In this document: piece by piece, positions 38,196-46,516 of the stretch | How positions within the stretch are numbered: position 1 is the first letter of the stretch | Layout: every line of letters starts with the position of its first letter | Source of the DNA: Ardenticatenaceae bacterium | GTDB taxonomy: Bacteria; Chloroflexota; Anaerolineae; Promineifilales; Promineifilaceae | Assembly: GCA_011525915.1 (NCBI GenBank) | Contig: WYBM01000025.1 | Coordinates: forward strand, 62,001 to 126,000 | DNA length: 64,000 nt | Direction of reading: 5' to 3' | Position numbers and translations under genes: made by a program | Notes under the pieces: model-generated | What the model was told of the DNA's origin: nothing | Database searches by the model: none | The model's input: only the letters and a program-made list of their open reading frames with translations

Positions 38196-38320
38196 TACCA
38201 GTGTTCAGAAGTCAGTAACCAGTGTTCAGAAGTCAGTAACCAGTGTTCAGTAGACAGTTACGGGCGTCAGGATCCACTGACTACTGATAACTGACTACTG
38301 ATAACTGACTACTGATACTA
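38196..38320. repeat. CAGT-type repeat block after lipoprotein gene
   Basis: Direct copies of AACCAGTGTTCAGAAGTCAG are followed by inverted text ACTGATAACTGACTACTGA; the two halves can pair. It starts at the TAG stop. Related blocks lie at 33994, 41376 and 56211, and inside a gene at 50325. Confidence 0.8.
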
Positions 38321-38322
38321 GG

Positions 38323-38395
38323 CGCATGCCCGTGCATAAGTATGCAGGCGGCATGATAACATGCGGCAGCCTTGCATACTTATCACCGGCATGCG
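38323..38395. promoter_or_regulatory. Long inverted repeat upstream of globin gene
   Basis: Arms of about 33-36 bp (CGCATGCC...ATAAGTATGCA...GGCATG) with a four-base loop pair with few mismatches. A second dyad, GTACTTGGAAGTAC, lies at 38396-38409, just before ATG 38413. It could be a cruciform or RNA stem controlling the globin gene, or a small mobile palindrome. Confidence 0.7.
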
Positions 38396-38412
38396 GTACT
38401 TGGAAGTACGTC

Positions 38413-38838
38413 ATGAATCTGACGGCCATCGCCCTGGTACGGGAAACGTTTGGGCAGGCAAGGCTGCAATCGAGCGAAGCAGTCGCTTTGTTTTACGGCC
38501 GTCTCTTCACCTTAGACCCCACCATACGGCCGTTATTTAAACAAAATTTAGATGAACATGGCCAGCAGTTTATGCAGGCACTGCTGCAAGCCATTAACGG
38601 CCTGGGGGAGCCAGAAACCATCGTCACGACCATCAAACAGTTGGGGCAGCGCCACACTCTTTATGGTGTGCACCCGCACCATTACCATACCTTTGGCCAG
38701 GCGCTGCTGTGGACAGTGGCCCATCAGCTGGGTGAGAGGTATACACCCGCTGTTGCTGAAGCATGGCATGAAGCATATTACCTGCTGGCCGGCCTGATGA
38801 AAGAAGCCGCCACCCCAATGGAACACCACAAGCCATGA
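38413..38838 (+). CDS. Single-domain globin
   Basis: A 141-aa haem protein of the bacterial haemoglobin/flavohaemoglobin-globin type. ALFYGRLFTLDPTIRPLF covers helices B-C with the conserved Phe. The proximal His is His81 in LGQRHTLYGVHPHHY, and GQALLWTVAHQLGERYTPAV covers the G helix. There is no reductase domain. Likely roles are oxygen or nitric-oxide binding. I start at ATG 38413 because the longer frame would translate the long inverted repeat. The 3' end is 19 bases from the convergent MerR gene. Confidence 0.9.
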   Translation: MNLTAIALVRETFGQARLQSSEAVALFYGRLFTLDPTIRPLFKQNLDEHGQQFMQALLQAINGLGEPETIVTTIKQLGQRHTLYGVHPHHYHTFGQALLWTVAHQLGERYTPAVAEAWHEAYYLLAGLMKEAATPMEHHKP

Positions 38839-38857
38839 CATAGGCCGGCAGCATCAT

Positions 38858-39265
38858 TTACGCTGCATGGTCTCGTTTACGTTCGGCCTCATGCACGAGC
38901 GCACAATCCTCAAGACGCAGACAACCACACTGCAAGCCGTTTTGCAACAGTTGTATCATTTGCTGCGTTTCCGCCATGTGGGCATGCAATTCCACCAGTT
39001 TTTCTTGTGCCAGCGAGCGCCAACGGACCGCGGGCAGCGTCTCTGGTTGGAAACCATGCAGTAACAACTGCATCTCAGCAATGGTGAAGCCGGCTCGCCG
39101 GAACATTTGAATGACGGCAAGGGTTTGCAAGACGTCAGCATGGTAACGGCGACGGCCGTTGACCCGCGGCGGCGCCGACAACAAACCAACACGTTCATAA
39201 TACCGCAGCGTTGATGCCGGCACGCCAGCCAGCCGTGCCACTTCGCCAATAGCCATTCCTTCCAT
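38858..39265 (-). CDS. MerR-family regulator, probably metal-sensing
   Basis: A 135-aa regulator beginning MEGMAIGEVARLAGVPASTL, with the winged helix TLRYYERVGLLSAPPRVNGR, a dimerisation coiled coil, and a C-terminal cysteine cluster (LQCGCLRLEDCALVHEAE) as in heavy-metal sensors of the ZntR/CueR/MerR group. The metal is not predictable. The start at 39265 follows GGGGGAAT; ATG 39256 is also possible. It is divergent from a Cys-Cys-Pro-Phe protein, across a 19-bp-spacer promoter with a perfect dyad typical of MerR control. Confidence 0.88.
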   Translation of the reverse strand: MEGMAIGEVARLAGVPASTLRYYERVGLLSAPPRVNGRRRYHADVLQTLAVIQMFRRAGFTIAEMQLLLHGFQPETLPAVRWRSLAQEKLVELHAHMAETQQMIQLLQNGLQCGCLRLEDCALVHEAERKRDHAA

Positions 39266-39277
39266 AAAAATTCCCCC

Positions 39278-39308
39278 TTGACTTAAAGTGTACTTTAAAT
39301 TGTAAAGT
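39278..39308 (+). promoter_or_regulatory. MerR-type promoter/operator with 19-bp spacer
   Basis: TTGACT and TAAAGT are separated by 19 bases, the overlong spacing that MerR proteins correct by DNA distortion. The dyad TTAAAGT-GT-ACTTTAA (39283-39298) lies within the spacer. It serves the rightward gene at 39344. Confidence 0.8.
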
Positions 39309-39343
39309 AACAGCCATACAAACACAATCAAGGAGATGATGTC

Positions 39344-39676
39344 ATGCACAAAAAAACGTTATCAGACACCGCAGCCTTCGTATGTGACCTGAATGCCATT
39401 AAAACGTCAGACCGCCAGGCACATCAAGAACTGGCCAAACGGCTGTTCTTTGAAGCTTGCCAGGAGACACAGGCCCTGCCCGATGGCTACAGCTTTCGTT
39501 TTCCAGCTGAAGAATACCCGGCACTGGTGGCCTACGTGGCCAATGAGCGGTTGTGCTGCCCGTTCTTGACGTTTGAACTAGAAGTACCCCCCCACCAGGG
39601 TCCGGTATGGCTGCGGCTTCGTGGCAGTGAAACCATCAAGGCATTCCTGGCAGCCGAGCTCAATACCTATCCGTGA
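39344..39676 (+). CDS. Small MerR-controlled protein with CCPF motif
   Basis: A 110-aa cytosolic protein with AAGGAG nine bases before ATG. N-terminal half: KKTLSDTAAFVCDLNAIKTS, with one Cys, then RLFFEACQET. The key part is ANERLCCPFLTFELEVPP followed by VWLRLRGSETIKAF. Vicinal cysteines in 'R-L-C-C-P-F' fit metal or thiol chemistry, and small proteins of this type are found beside metal-sensing MerR genes. A metal-binding or detoxification role is inferred from context; no enzyme family is assigned. Confidence 0.75.
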   Translation: MHKKTLSDTAAFVCDLNAIKTSDRQAHQELAKRLFFEACQETQALPDGYSFRFPAEEYPALVAYVANERLCCPFLTFELEVPPHQGPVWLRLRGSETIKAFLAAELNTYP

Positions 39677-39696
39677 GCGACAACCCGTACACGGCA

Positions 39697-40554
39697 TCAT
39701 GGCTTATACCGCTTACCAATCTTTAACTGCTGGGCCACCAGGCGGTCAAACCAGCGGTCGGGCAGTAAACGGGGCAAGAGCCAGCCGGTAAACTTTTTAC
39801 GGGGCAAAGGGTAGCGGGTTTGCGGCCGTTCACTTTCCAGCGCTTTGAGGATGACGGCCGTAACCTGCGCTACCGGCAGCGCCGAACGCTCCCTTTTTTC
39901 TACTGTGGCCGCCAGCGGTTCCAACACAGCGCCATAATCCGTCTGCATATACCGCCCCACCTGCTCTGCAAACTTGCCAATGATGGGCGTTTTTACGGTT
40001 CCTGGCTCGATCAAAATCACGTCAATACCATACAACAGCAGCTCTCGCCGCAGCGCGTCAGACAGCGCCTCCAGCGCGTGTTTGGAAGCGGCGTACGCCC
40101 CCATAAACGGGTAGGCAATACGGCCGCTGACAGAGCTGATGTTGATAATGCGGCCGGGTACATGGGGCCAATCCTTTTGTGCCCCCAGCAGCGGCAAAAA
40201 CGCCTGGCTCACTGCCAGAACACCGGTGACATTAATTTCCAGATGCCGGCGGAAATCGGCAAGGGCCATGTGCATGAGGGGGGCTGGTTCGGCAATGCCA
40301 GCATTATTGACAAGCGCCGTAAGGCCGGCGCCAGCCAACGCGGCCTGGACGTGTGTCACGGCCGTCCGGATCGCCATTTCATCGGTGACATCAAACAGCA
40401 GCGGCGTAAACCCCACCCCCATTTCCTGCTGTAACCGATTAGCGTCTGCCTGCTGGCGCACGCTGCCAAAAACACGCCAGCCACGCCCTACCAACACTTT
40501 AGCTGCATCATAACCAATGCCGGTAGATACGCCGGTGATGACAATGGATTTCAT
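39697..40554 (-). CDS. Short-chain dehydrogenase/reductase
   Basis: A 285-aa classical SDR. The nucleotide-binding motif is VITGVSTGIGYDAAKVL, followed by FDVTDE, LVNNAGIAEPAPL, IINISSVSGRIAYPF and the catalytic YAASKHALEALSDAL (Tyr-x-x-x-Lys), with Ser in ISSVSG. Arg near the end of the second strand (GSVRQQ) suggests NADP preference. The C-terminal extension (RKKFTGWLLPRLLPDRWFDR) resembles retinol-dehydrogenase-like SDRs. Substrate is unknown. It shares its upstream gap with a CCTCCGGGAGG repeat. Confidence 0.88.
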   Translation of the reverse strand: MKSIVITGVSTGIGYDAAKVLVGRGWRVFGSVRQQADANRLQQEMGVGFTPLLFDVTDEMAIRTAVTHVQAALAGAGLTALVNNAGIAEPAPLMHMALADFRRHLEINVTGVLAVSQAFLPLLGAQKDWPHVPGRIINISSVSGRIAYPFMGAYAASKHALEALSDALRRELLLYGIDVILIEPGTVKTPIIGKFAEQVGRYMQTDYGAVLEPLAATVEKRERSALPVAQVTAVILKALESERPQTRYPLPRKKFTGWLLPRLLPDRWFDRLVAQQLKIGKRYKP

Positions 40555-40572
40555 GGAAGTCTCCTACGAAAA

Positions 40573-40635
40573 TACCCTTCCGGAGGCTTCCATGGCAAAG
40601 GTTATCTGGGATGAAGCCTCCGGGAGGTTGGCTTT
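40573..40635. repeat. CCTCCGGGAGG stem-loop repeat, copy 2
   Basis: Matches 24485-24546 over its whole length with few changes (CTTCCGGAGGCTTC...GAAGCCTCCGGGAGGTTGGC). The TAA stop of the DUF1461 gene (40636-40638) directly abuts it. Confidence 0.75.
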
Positions 40636-41361
40636 TTAGGTAGTGGGGCGCTTATCCCTGCCCCTATCACCTGCCCGCCGCGCCATGAAGGTACCAAACA
40701 CGGCCGTAACCACCCCAGACAACAGCGCCCCACCACTCATGACCACACCCACGTCAAACCAGAACTGCTCCGGAAAAAGGCGAATCAGGCCATCACTGTA
40801 AGCAAACGTCCACGTGCCCGCCGGGAAGAGCAGTTCATGGAACTGCACAAAGAAGATGTCCCAGGCCAGCAAGATAAAGAGGGCAATACCCAACAACACA
40901 ACCACCGTAAAGGTGCCGCCAAACATGACTGTGCGCCAACCGTAGACGGCCGTATCTGCCTTCACCACCAGCGCCAACGAACCAGCCACGACGACCACAG
41001 CGGCCACCAGCCATACAAGACGGATATTATCGGCCACGTGTTTCACATCCAGCATGTGGCCAATTTCGCGTTCGTTGTACAGCGGCGCACCTGAATCAGG
41101 CAGGCGCAGCTCCTCTAGCAAGTAAATGACATTCTCGGCGCGGGCAGATTGTCGCAGGTAGTCTAGGGTTTTGCTGGCCAGGTCCAGCCGCTGGTCTGGG
41201 GTCAGGCCAAACTGATCAGGGGGTATACGGCCGTATTCCCAGGCAGGGTAACTGGGCCAATCCCACACAATCACCAGCAGCATCATGCCCAGTCCCAGAA
41301 AAAAGGGCATCGCCATGATAATGGCCAGGCGTAAGGGTTTGAGCCAGAGGTTTTGTTTCAT
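40636..41361 (-). CDS. DUF1461/TIGR01906-like integral membrane protein
   Basis: A 241-aa protein with four membrane helices: about residues 11-33, 117-135, 149-170 and 205-228. The long first outside loop includes YNEREIGHMLDVKHVADNIR, and the late segment FAYSDGLIRLFPEQFWFDVG matches the DUF1461 family (typical length about 210-240). Function unknown. It is followed on the same strand by the SDR gene, with an 81-bp repeat-containing gap. Confidence 0.8.
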   Translation of the reverse strand: MKQNLWLKPLRLAIIMAMPFFLGLGMMLLVIVWDWPSYPAWEYGRIPPDQFGLTPDQRLDLASKTLDYLRQSARAENVIYLLEELRLPDSGAPLYNEREIGHMLDVKHVADNIRLVWLVAAVVVVAGSLALVVKADTAVYGWRTVMFGGTFTVVVLLGIALFILLAWDIFFVQFHELLFPAGTWTFAYSDGLIRLFPEQFWFDVGVVMSGGALLSGVVTAVFGTFMARRAGDRGRDKRPTT

Positions 41362-41375
41362 AGAGTCTACTACTT

Positions 41376-41471
41376 TTTATAGTATTCAGTGAGCAGTAGG
41401 TCACTATTCAGTTGAGGTTGTACTGAATACTGAACACTGCTTACTGAACACTGCTTACTGAATACTAACTA
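41376..41471. repeat. CAGT-type repeat between two minus-strand genes
   Basis: Copies of TGAACACTGCTTACTGA and AGTATTCAGTGAGCAGTAGG form inverted halves. Read on minus, the repeat supplies CAG-TAG, the last codon and stop of the gene at 41469. Confidence 0.8.
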
Positions 41472-43076
41472 CTGCCCCAGACCGGGCAGGCCCCCGGGCC
41501 CCTCCTGCAGCAAATAACGCAAGACGAGGGAATCAATAATGATTTCTACCGGGGCACGCTCATCGGTGAAAACAATGCCAGTGGGGTTGATGGGCACCTG
41601 GGCGATGACGGCCGTTTCCAGCACGGCACGCAACAAGGGGTCACTGTCTGGACCCAACTGCGCCAGGTTTTGGGCCACGTTGCCGGCCGTTGTTGGCTGC
41701 TGCGTTGCTATCAGGATTGTATTCAGGGCACCGGGCACATCAAGGGCATGGACGGTAGGAAAAACGGTAAGCATTGTCGCCGTCATGGCCTCTACCAGGC
41801 GGCGGTCTTGTGGCGCGCGCCCTACGTTTACGGCTACTACCCCATCCGCCGTCAGGTGTGCCTGCACTTCTTGAAAAAACTCGCGGGTCGTCAGGTGCCA
41901 GGGGATATACGGCACTTTATAGGCATCAATGGTGATGACATCATACGTTTTGTCCAGGCGGTTAAGCTCGTAACGGCCGTCGCCGGCAATCAAATTGATG
42001 TTTGGTTCATTCAACGCAAAATAGTCTACCCCCGCTTGAATAATAGCCGGGTCCAGTTCAATGCCATCAATGGGAATCGGCCCAAAAACGCGGCTAAACT
42101 GCTTGGGAATAGTACCAGCTGCCAACCCAATCACCGCCGCATGGTCTACTGTAACCGGGCCGGGATTAAAATAGGGCGCGGCCAGCATGATGCTCCACAC
42201 AGACACCCGCGGCACAACACCACCATCACAGTAAAAGGAATGGTACGCCTGCCCCTCGTTCAGCAGTAGATAATTACAATGGTCTCGGCGAATGACTTGA
42301 ATGTAGTTATACGCCGATTCCGTCTCAAAAATCTGGCCCTCATACGCCTTAATGCTGCCCTGTGTCCAGAAGAGGGCGATGGGCAGCAAGGCCAGCAGCA
42401 GGGCCACGCCCCACAGGCCTGCTTTGGGCTTGTTCTGCCACAGGCCAAACAGCCCCACCATCAACAACGTCAGGCCAAAGATCAGCGCAGACAACCGCGA
42501 CCCGGCCAGGGGAATGACGATGAGGACTGGCAAATAGGTACCCAGCAGGCTGCCCCAGGTAGAGATGGCGTAAATACGGCCGCTAATGCGCCCCGCTTCG
42601 TTCACATCACGCACGGCCAGGCGAATAGCAAACGGCGAGATACAGCCCAACAAGGTCACAGGCACAGCCAGGGCCAGGATAACGGCCACCAGTGAGCTGG
42701 CAATGGCGCCCACGTTGACGGCGGCCAGGGCTGAGGCCGCCGACCGTAAGATCACACTGGTGAGCAGCAAAAAGAAAACACTGCAAAAGCCAGTGAAGGT
42801 AACGAGGGCATAGAAAAGGTGCAGATACGGCCGTTTATCTGCCAGGCGCCCGCCAACAAAGTACCCTATTGTCAAAAAGAACAGCACCAGCCCAATGACA
42901 TTGGCCCAAACAATGTTCGACGTTCCATAAACCGTCTGCAACATGCGGCTGGTGGTAAATTCTACCGCCAGCGTGCTCATACCAGCCACAAAGACTGTCA
43001 CATACAGGTACCCATGGCTGAAAGTCCCCGAAATCCCCGCTTGTGCTTGCTGTTTGTGTGCATCTGTTGTTGTCAT
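41469..43076 (-). CDS. Membrane-fused spermidine-synthase-like protein
   Basis: A 535-aa protein. Residues 20-240 carry seven to eight helices (YLYVTVFVAGMSTLAVEFTT, WANVIGLVLFFLTIGYFVGG, ...). Residues 260-500 form a Rossmann methyltransferase-like spermidine synthase domain: AVIGLAAGTIPKQFSRVFGP, DGIELDPAIIQAG, LIAGDGRYELNRLDKTYDVI, IDAYKVPYIPWHLTTREFF. Such membrane fusions are common in environmental bacteria; whether they make polyamines is unproven. The start at 43076 is set by an extended -10 box nine bases away; upstream in-frame codons would include the promoter. The TAG stop belongs to a CAGT repeat. Confidence 0.82.
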   Translation of the reverse strand: MTTTDAHKQQAQAGISGTFSHGYLYVTVFVAGMSTLAVEFTTSRMLQTVYGTSNIVWANVIGLVLFFLTIGYFVGGRLADKRPYLHLFYALVTFTGFCSVFFLLLTSVILRSAASALAAVNVGAIASSLVAVILALAVPVTLLGCISPFAIRLAVRDVNEAGRISGRIYAISTWGSLLGTYLPVLIVIPLAGSRLSALIFGLTLLMVGLFGLWQNKPKAGLWGVALLLALLPIALFWTQGSIKAYEGQIFETESAYNYIQVIRRDHCNYLLLNEGQAYHSFYCDGGVVPRVSVWSIMLAAPYFNPGPVTVDHAAVIGLAAGTIPKQFSRVFGPIPIDGIELDPAIIQAGVDYFALNEPNINLIAGDGRYELNRLDKTYDVITIDAYKVPYIPWHLTTREFFQEVQAHLTADGVVAVNVGRAPQDRRLVEAMTATMLTVFPTVHALDVPGALNTILIATQQPTTAGNVAQNLAQLGPDSDPLLRAVLETAVIAQVPINPTGIVFTDERAPVEIIIDSLVLRYLLQEGPGGLPGLGQ

Positions 43077-43085
43077 ACCGGCATG

Positions 43086-43094
43086 ATTATAACA
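43086..43094 (-). promoter_or_regulatory. Extended -10 box (TGT-TATAAT) for a near-leaderless gene
   Basis: On minus, a perfect TATAAT with TG upstream ends nine bases before ATG 43076. No -35 hexamer or Shine-Dalgarno sequence is visible. Confidence 0.55.
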
Positions 43095-43137
43095 ACAGCG
43101 CAAAATCTGGCAGGCATGTGGCCCAATTGGCAGCCTC

Positions 43138-45144
43138 TTAATCGGCATCAGAATTGAATAGGAGCCGCATCTCTACGGCCGTCAACCGGCCGGTATTCTG
43201 GAAAATGATCAGCAGCGGCTGGTCATAAACGGTGAAGCTCTCATCCGCCCGCCCCAGGTTGAAGGTGGGGTGGGCGGCCAGCAGTGTCTCTACTACGTCT
43301 GGTGGCTGCAAACCGGGCCAACCAAAACGGTCAGCAAACAAGCGCCAACCATAGAGGGAGGGCAGTCGGGCAGCCACATAAACCGGTTCATACCCCAGGG
43401 CACCATCAAAGAGAAGCTGATGATATTGACCGGAGAGAGGGTAACGCTCTGGTAAACGAGGGACAACGCCATACACACGGTTAGACATGATCGTCAGATA
43501 ATCACCGGCGGCCAGGCGGGCCAGGTTTTGTTCTAACTTGGCTTCGTCATCTTGACCATCGGCGCCGGTCAGCCAGGTCAGTTCCTGGTGTCGATACTCA
43601 CTACGGCGGCGCGGCTGGCCATCTAACAGCATAGTGGCGGGCAGGGCATCGTCCCATTGTTCACTGAGGATGAGCGCACCAGGGGGCACATGTTCATAAA
43701 CCCACAATGACCCCACATTCCAGGGGTGTGGCTGCCGATAAAGGTTGACAAAGCTAAGCGCGTAGAGGGTGGTGAAAAGCAGCACGGCCGTGACCATCCC
43801 TCTTTTTACCCATCTGCCCCGAATATTTAACAACATCGCTGCTGCATATATCATTAAAAACGGGGTGATCGGCTGCAAATAGCGCATAAATTTGACCAGA
43901 AATGAGCCGGTAAGCAGGAAGTAGGGCAGGACCCAGGCCAGCATGATAAGTTCGGGGGATTGGCGGCCATCAAACTGCTTTGAGCCGCGCCAGACAGCCC
44001 AGGCGAGGCCGCCAAAGGCAGCCAGGCCCAACCACCACCCCATACCCCACCGCAGCTGCATCTCTACAAAAAAAAGATACGGCTGTGTGCCCAGGTATTG
44101 GCGGGTAAAGGCCACATCGCTGCGACCACGCACCATGGCCCCCTGGGTGACCACGTTTTCCAGGTAACAAGAACGCCAATCTAATGCTGGTATGGTCACC
44201 GGGCCCATAGCCGAAGCAGGCGTTATCACTTCACAGCTTACATCAAGGATGGCAAAAGGGTTGGTGATGAAAAAGGTGAGGCAGGTGGTAAGTACGGCCG
44301 TGCCCAACCACCACAGCCACTTATCCTTATGGGTCACGTAAACCGTCAGCGCCAACGGCAAGAATAACAAAACGGCCGTAAACTTAGACCCCACCGCCAG
44401 GCCAACAAAAAAAGAGGCGAGTAACAGGGCACAGGTCGTGCGGAAAGTGCGTTTAGGGCTGGCAGGTGTTCCACCCTTTGTCATGGGCAGCACCATAAAA
44501 AGAACCGCCGCCACGACAAAAAAGGTGAGAAAGGGGTCAGAGATAAAAAAGTGCGCCAGTTGAATGTGCATGACGTTCACTGCCAGCAAGGCTGCTGCCA
44601 GCAAACCAGTAGGCGCATTGTAGACCCGTTTAGCCAGCAGATAGACCAGGAAAACAGTACCCACGTCAAACAGGGCGGTGAGTGCCCGGGCCACGGCCGT
44701 GAGATGCCGAAACTCTATGGCCCCTGCCCCATTCAACACATCTTGCGTAAACAACCACTCTGCCGGTAATACACTGGCCAGTGGCGGGCTTACAGTCTCC
44801 ACGAACCGGGTCGCCAGCACACCCAGATAAAGAGGCACATGCCCGTAAGCAAAATCACGGTGCTGGTCTTGCAGCACTTCAATGCCCGCGCTGGTGGCCT
44901 CTGGCGGCCAATAAAAAGGATTAAACGGGGATCGAGCCGGATCAAAAGCCGAGCGCCAGGTGGCTGGCCGCTCTATGGTGGTGGCTACCCAGGTGATATA
45001 CCGCTCATCTGGGTGGTAATGCTGGTAATCATCCCAATCTATGCCTGTCAGCCGCAGGGCAGCAGCTGCCAACAAAATGACACTTACGAATCCCCACACC
45101 TGCCAACGTTTCATGCTGTGGAACTGGGGCAAAGATGACAGCAT
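43138..45144 (-). CDS. Family 39-like membrane glycosyltransferase
   Basis: A 668-aa polytopic protein with about eleven helices in residues 15-470 and a soluble C-terminal part. The first outside loop has DWDDYQHYHPDERYITW; the acidic H-P-D-E motif is the hallmark of PMT/ArnT-type GT-C enzymes using polyprenyl-phosphate sugars. Later helices include FFISDPFLTFFVVAAVLFMV. The polyprenyl-phosphate donor could come from the GT2 enzyme at 20.7 kb. Start: ATG 45186 sits in the loop of a terminator and is excluded; ATG 45144 has AGGAGA 12 bases upstream; ATG 45114 is the alternative. Confidence 0.83.
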   Translation of the reverse strand: MLSSLPQFHSMKRWQVWGFVSVILLAAAALRLTGIDWDDYQHYHPDERYITWVATTIERPATWRSAFDPARSPFNPFYWPPEATSAGIEVLQDQHRDFAYGHVPLYLGVLATRFVETVSPPLASVLPAEWLFTQDVLNGAGAIEFRHLTAVARALTALFDVGTVFLVYLLAKRVYNAPTGLLAAALLAVNVMHIQLAHFFISDPFLTFFVVAAVLFMVLPMTKGGTPASPKRTFRTTCALLLASFFVGLAVGSKFTAVLLFLPLALTVYVTHKDKWLWWLGTAVLTTCLTFFITNPFAILDVSCEVITPASAMGPVTIPALDWRSCYLENVVTQGAMVRGRSDVAFTRQYLGTQPYLFFVEMQLRWGMGWWLGLAAFGGLAWAVWRGSKQFDGRQSPELIMLAWVLPYFLLTGSFLVKFMRYLQPITPFLMIYAAAMLLNIRGRWVKRGMVTAVLLFTTLYALSFVNLYRQPHPWNVGSLWVYEHVPPGALILSEQWDDALPATMLLDGQPRRRSEYRHQELTWLTGADGQDDEAKLEQNLARLAAGDYLTIMSNRVYGVVPRLPERYPLSGQYHQLLFDGALGYEPVYVAARLPSLYGWRLFADRFGWPGLQPPDVVETLLAAHPTFNLGRADESFTVYDQPLLIIFQNTGRLTAVEMRLLFNSDAD

Positions 45145-45164
45145 ACCACGCCGCAATCTCCTGC

Positions 45165-45199
45165 TAATAAAAAAGGCTGGAACCATTGTCCAGCCTTTT
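45165..45199 (-). terminator. Rho-independent terminator after the L25 gene
   Basis: Eleven-bp stem AAAAGGCTGGA/TCCAGCCTTTT with a seven-base loop, followed on minus by TTTTTTATTAGC. It separates the L25 gene from the GT39-like gene. Confidence 0.85.
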
Positions 45200-45236
45200 G
45201 TCTACATTAGAAAATAAGAGGCAATGTGCCTTAAAC

Positions 45237-45875
45237 CTAGTCTTCTTGTTTACCTTTTTCAATGACTTCGACATCTTCCACAGACCCGCCTGCTTCTTCG
45301 TCAGCTTCATCAGCTTCAGCGCTCAGTGTATATTCAAAGCGGGCCACAATGGTCTCTGGGTCTGTTAACACGGCCACGCCCTTAGGCACGTTCAGATCAC
45401 TCACATAAATAACATCGTCAGGTGAAGCGATGCCGGCCATATTAACTTCAATTTCGGCGATCAGATCGCCGGGCAAGCACTCAATGTCTACCGCATGGGT
45501 CATCAACACAATACTGCCCAACCCTTCCACGGCCGTGTCAGGTTCCCCTACCAAAATCAATTCTGCTTCAGCCGTAATGGCAGACTGCATATTCACTTCA
45601 AAAAAATCTACGTGAAGGATGTCACCACGGGTAACGTGCTGCTGAATTTCGCGTGCCAGTACCGTAAGATTGTTGCCGTCCAGCTCAATATCTACCAGGT
45701 GCGATGTGCTGGCCTGCTTTAAGACGCGGCGCAAGGGACCACGCTCTAATTGAATAGCCAGGGGATCACGCTGCCCGTAAATGACCGCAGGAATCATCCC
45801 AGCCTGGCGCAATCGCTTGACTTTTTTACCTGTAACCGTGCGCGGCTGAGCCGCAATTGTAATTCTTTCGGACAT
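45237..45875 (-). CDS. rplY: 50S ribosomal protein L25 (Ctc form)
   Basis: A 212-aa protein of the L25/TL5/CTC family that binds 5S rRNA in the large ribosomal subunit. The N-terminal L25 domain begins MSERITIAAQPRTVTGKKVK and has LRQAGMIPAVIYGQ and RGDILHVDFFEVN. The C-terminal beta domain includes DIECLPGDLIAEIEVN and ISVSDL-like YVSDLNVPKGV. An acidic tail rich in Glu/Asp ends the protein, as in other long L25 forms. AAGGAA lies upstream of ATG 45875. The promoter region has an ATTTCG-GA-CGAAAT dyad (45921-45934). Confidence 0.95.
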   Translation of the reverse strand: MSERITIAAQPRTVTGKKVKRLRQAGMIPAVIYGQRDPLAIQLERGPLRRVLKQASTSHLVDIELDGNNLTVLAREIQQHVTRGDILHVDFFEVNMQSAITAEAELILVGEPDTAVEGLGSIVLMTHAVDIECLPGDLIAEIEVNMAGIASPDDVIYVSDLNVPKGVAVLTDPETIVARFEYTLSAEADEADEEAGGSVEDVEVIEKGKQED

Positions 45876-46117
45876 CTTCTTGTTCCTTGGTTTTCAAATA
45901 CTCCTCTATGATGAGGGGAAATTTCGGACGAAATGTTAATCTGTCGCTATAATGGCGTTGGTCAGAAGTAATTACCACTAACATCTTACCAAACGAAAAG
46001 CTTGTCTGCATAAAAGGCAAACAAGCTGTGGAAGTATATCAACTTACGCCAAATCGTCAACTTGACGCGGCGTTTTTTGCAGGGTAAAACTCCAATCTGG
46101 AGGCATTGAAACGAACA

Positions 46118-46516
46118 ATGAGTGAAAACCTGAAAAACTACTACCAGACGGTTCAAACGATAGGTGATTTACGCACCCCTGAACATGCCCGGCGATGGAG
46201 CACGGCCGTGCTTAAAACCCTTGGTGTCAATTTAGACCGCAAAACTAAAAAGAGGCTCACCCAAGCGCTACCCCAGGAATTGGGCCAGGACCTGACACGC
46301 CTGTTTTGGCTGCTTCACTTCCGTAACAAAGCCATGACAAAACAAGAGTTTCAGTTTGAGGTTTCCAAGCGCAGCGGCAACAGCGACTGGCAGTTTGCCC
46401 GTATGCCTATTCAAGCTGTCTTTCACGGTGTCAAAGACCTGGTTGACAAAAACACCCAACAAGCGGTGGCCGACTCTCTGGCCCCGGAAGTGCGTGAGAT
46501 GTGGCAGAATGCTTAA
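46118..46516 (+). CDS. DUF2267-domain protein
   Basis: A 132-aa helical cytosolic protein. MSENLKNYYQTVQTIGDLRT is followed by EHARRWSTAVLKTLGVNLDR, LTQALPQELGQDLTRLFWLL and a DWQFARMPIQAVFHGVKDLV segment, the two-helix-pair pattern of DUF2267. Function unknown. GGAGG lies 14 bases before ATG 46118; TTG 46106 would be too close to it. The gene overlaps the following lipoprotein gene by eight bases, which suggests coupling. A small hairpin (AGCTTGT/ACAAGCT) lies upstream near 46000-46026. Confidence 0.75.
   Translation: MSENLKNYYQTVQTIGDLRTPEHARRWSTAVLKTLGVNLDRKTKKRLTQALPQELGQDLTRLFWLLHFRNKAMTKQEFQFEVSKRSGNSDWQFARMPIQAVFHGVKDLVDKNTQQAVADSLAPEVREMWQNA

Noticed and set aside
38326-38412. N-terminal extension of the globin
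   Set aside because: It would translate the long inverted repeat; globin homology begins at the Met of ATG 38413.
45145-45186. N-terminal extension of the GT39-like protein
   Set aside because: ATG 45186 lies in the loop of a strong Rho-independent terminator.
46356-46508. N-terminal extension of the G5/propeller lipoprotein
   Set aside because: It runs inside the DUF2267 gene in another frame; ATG 46509 gives a proper lipoprotein signal.
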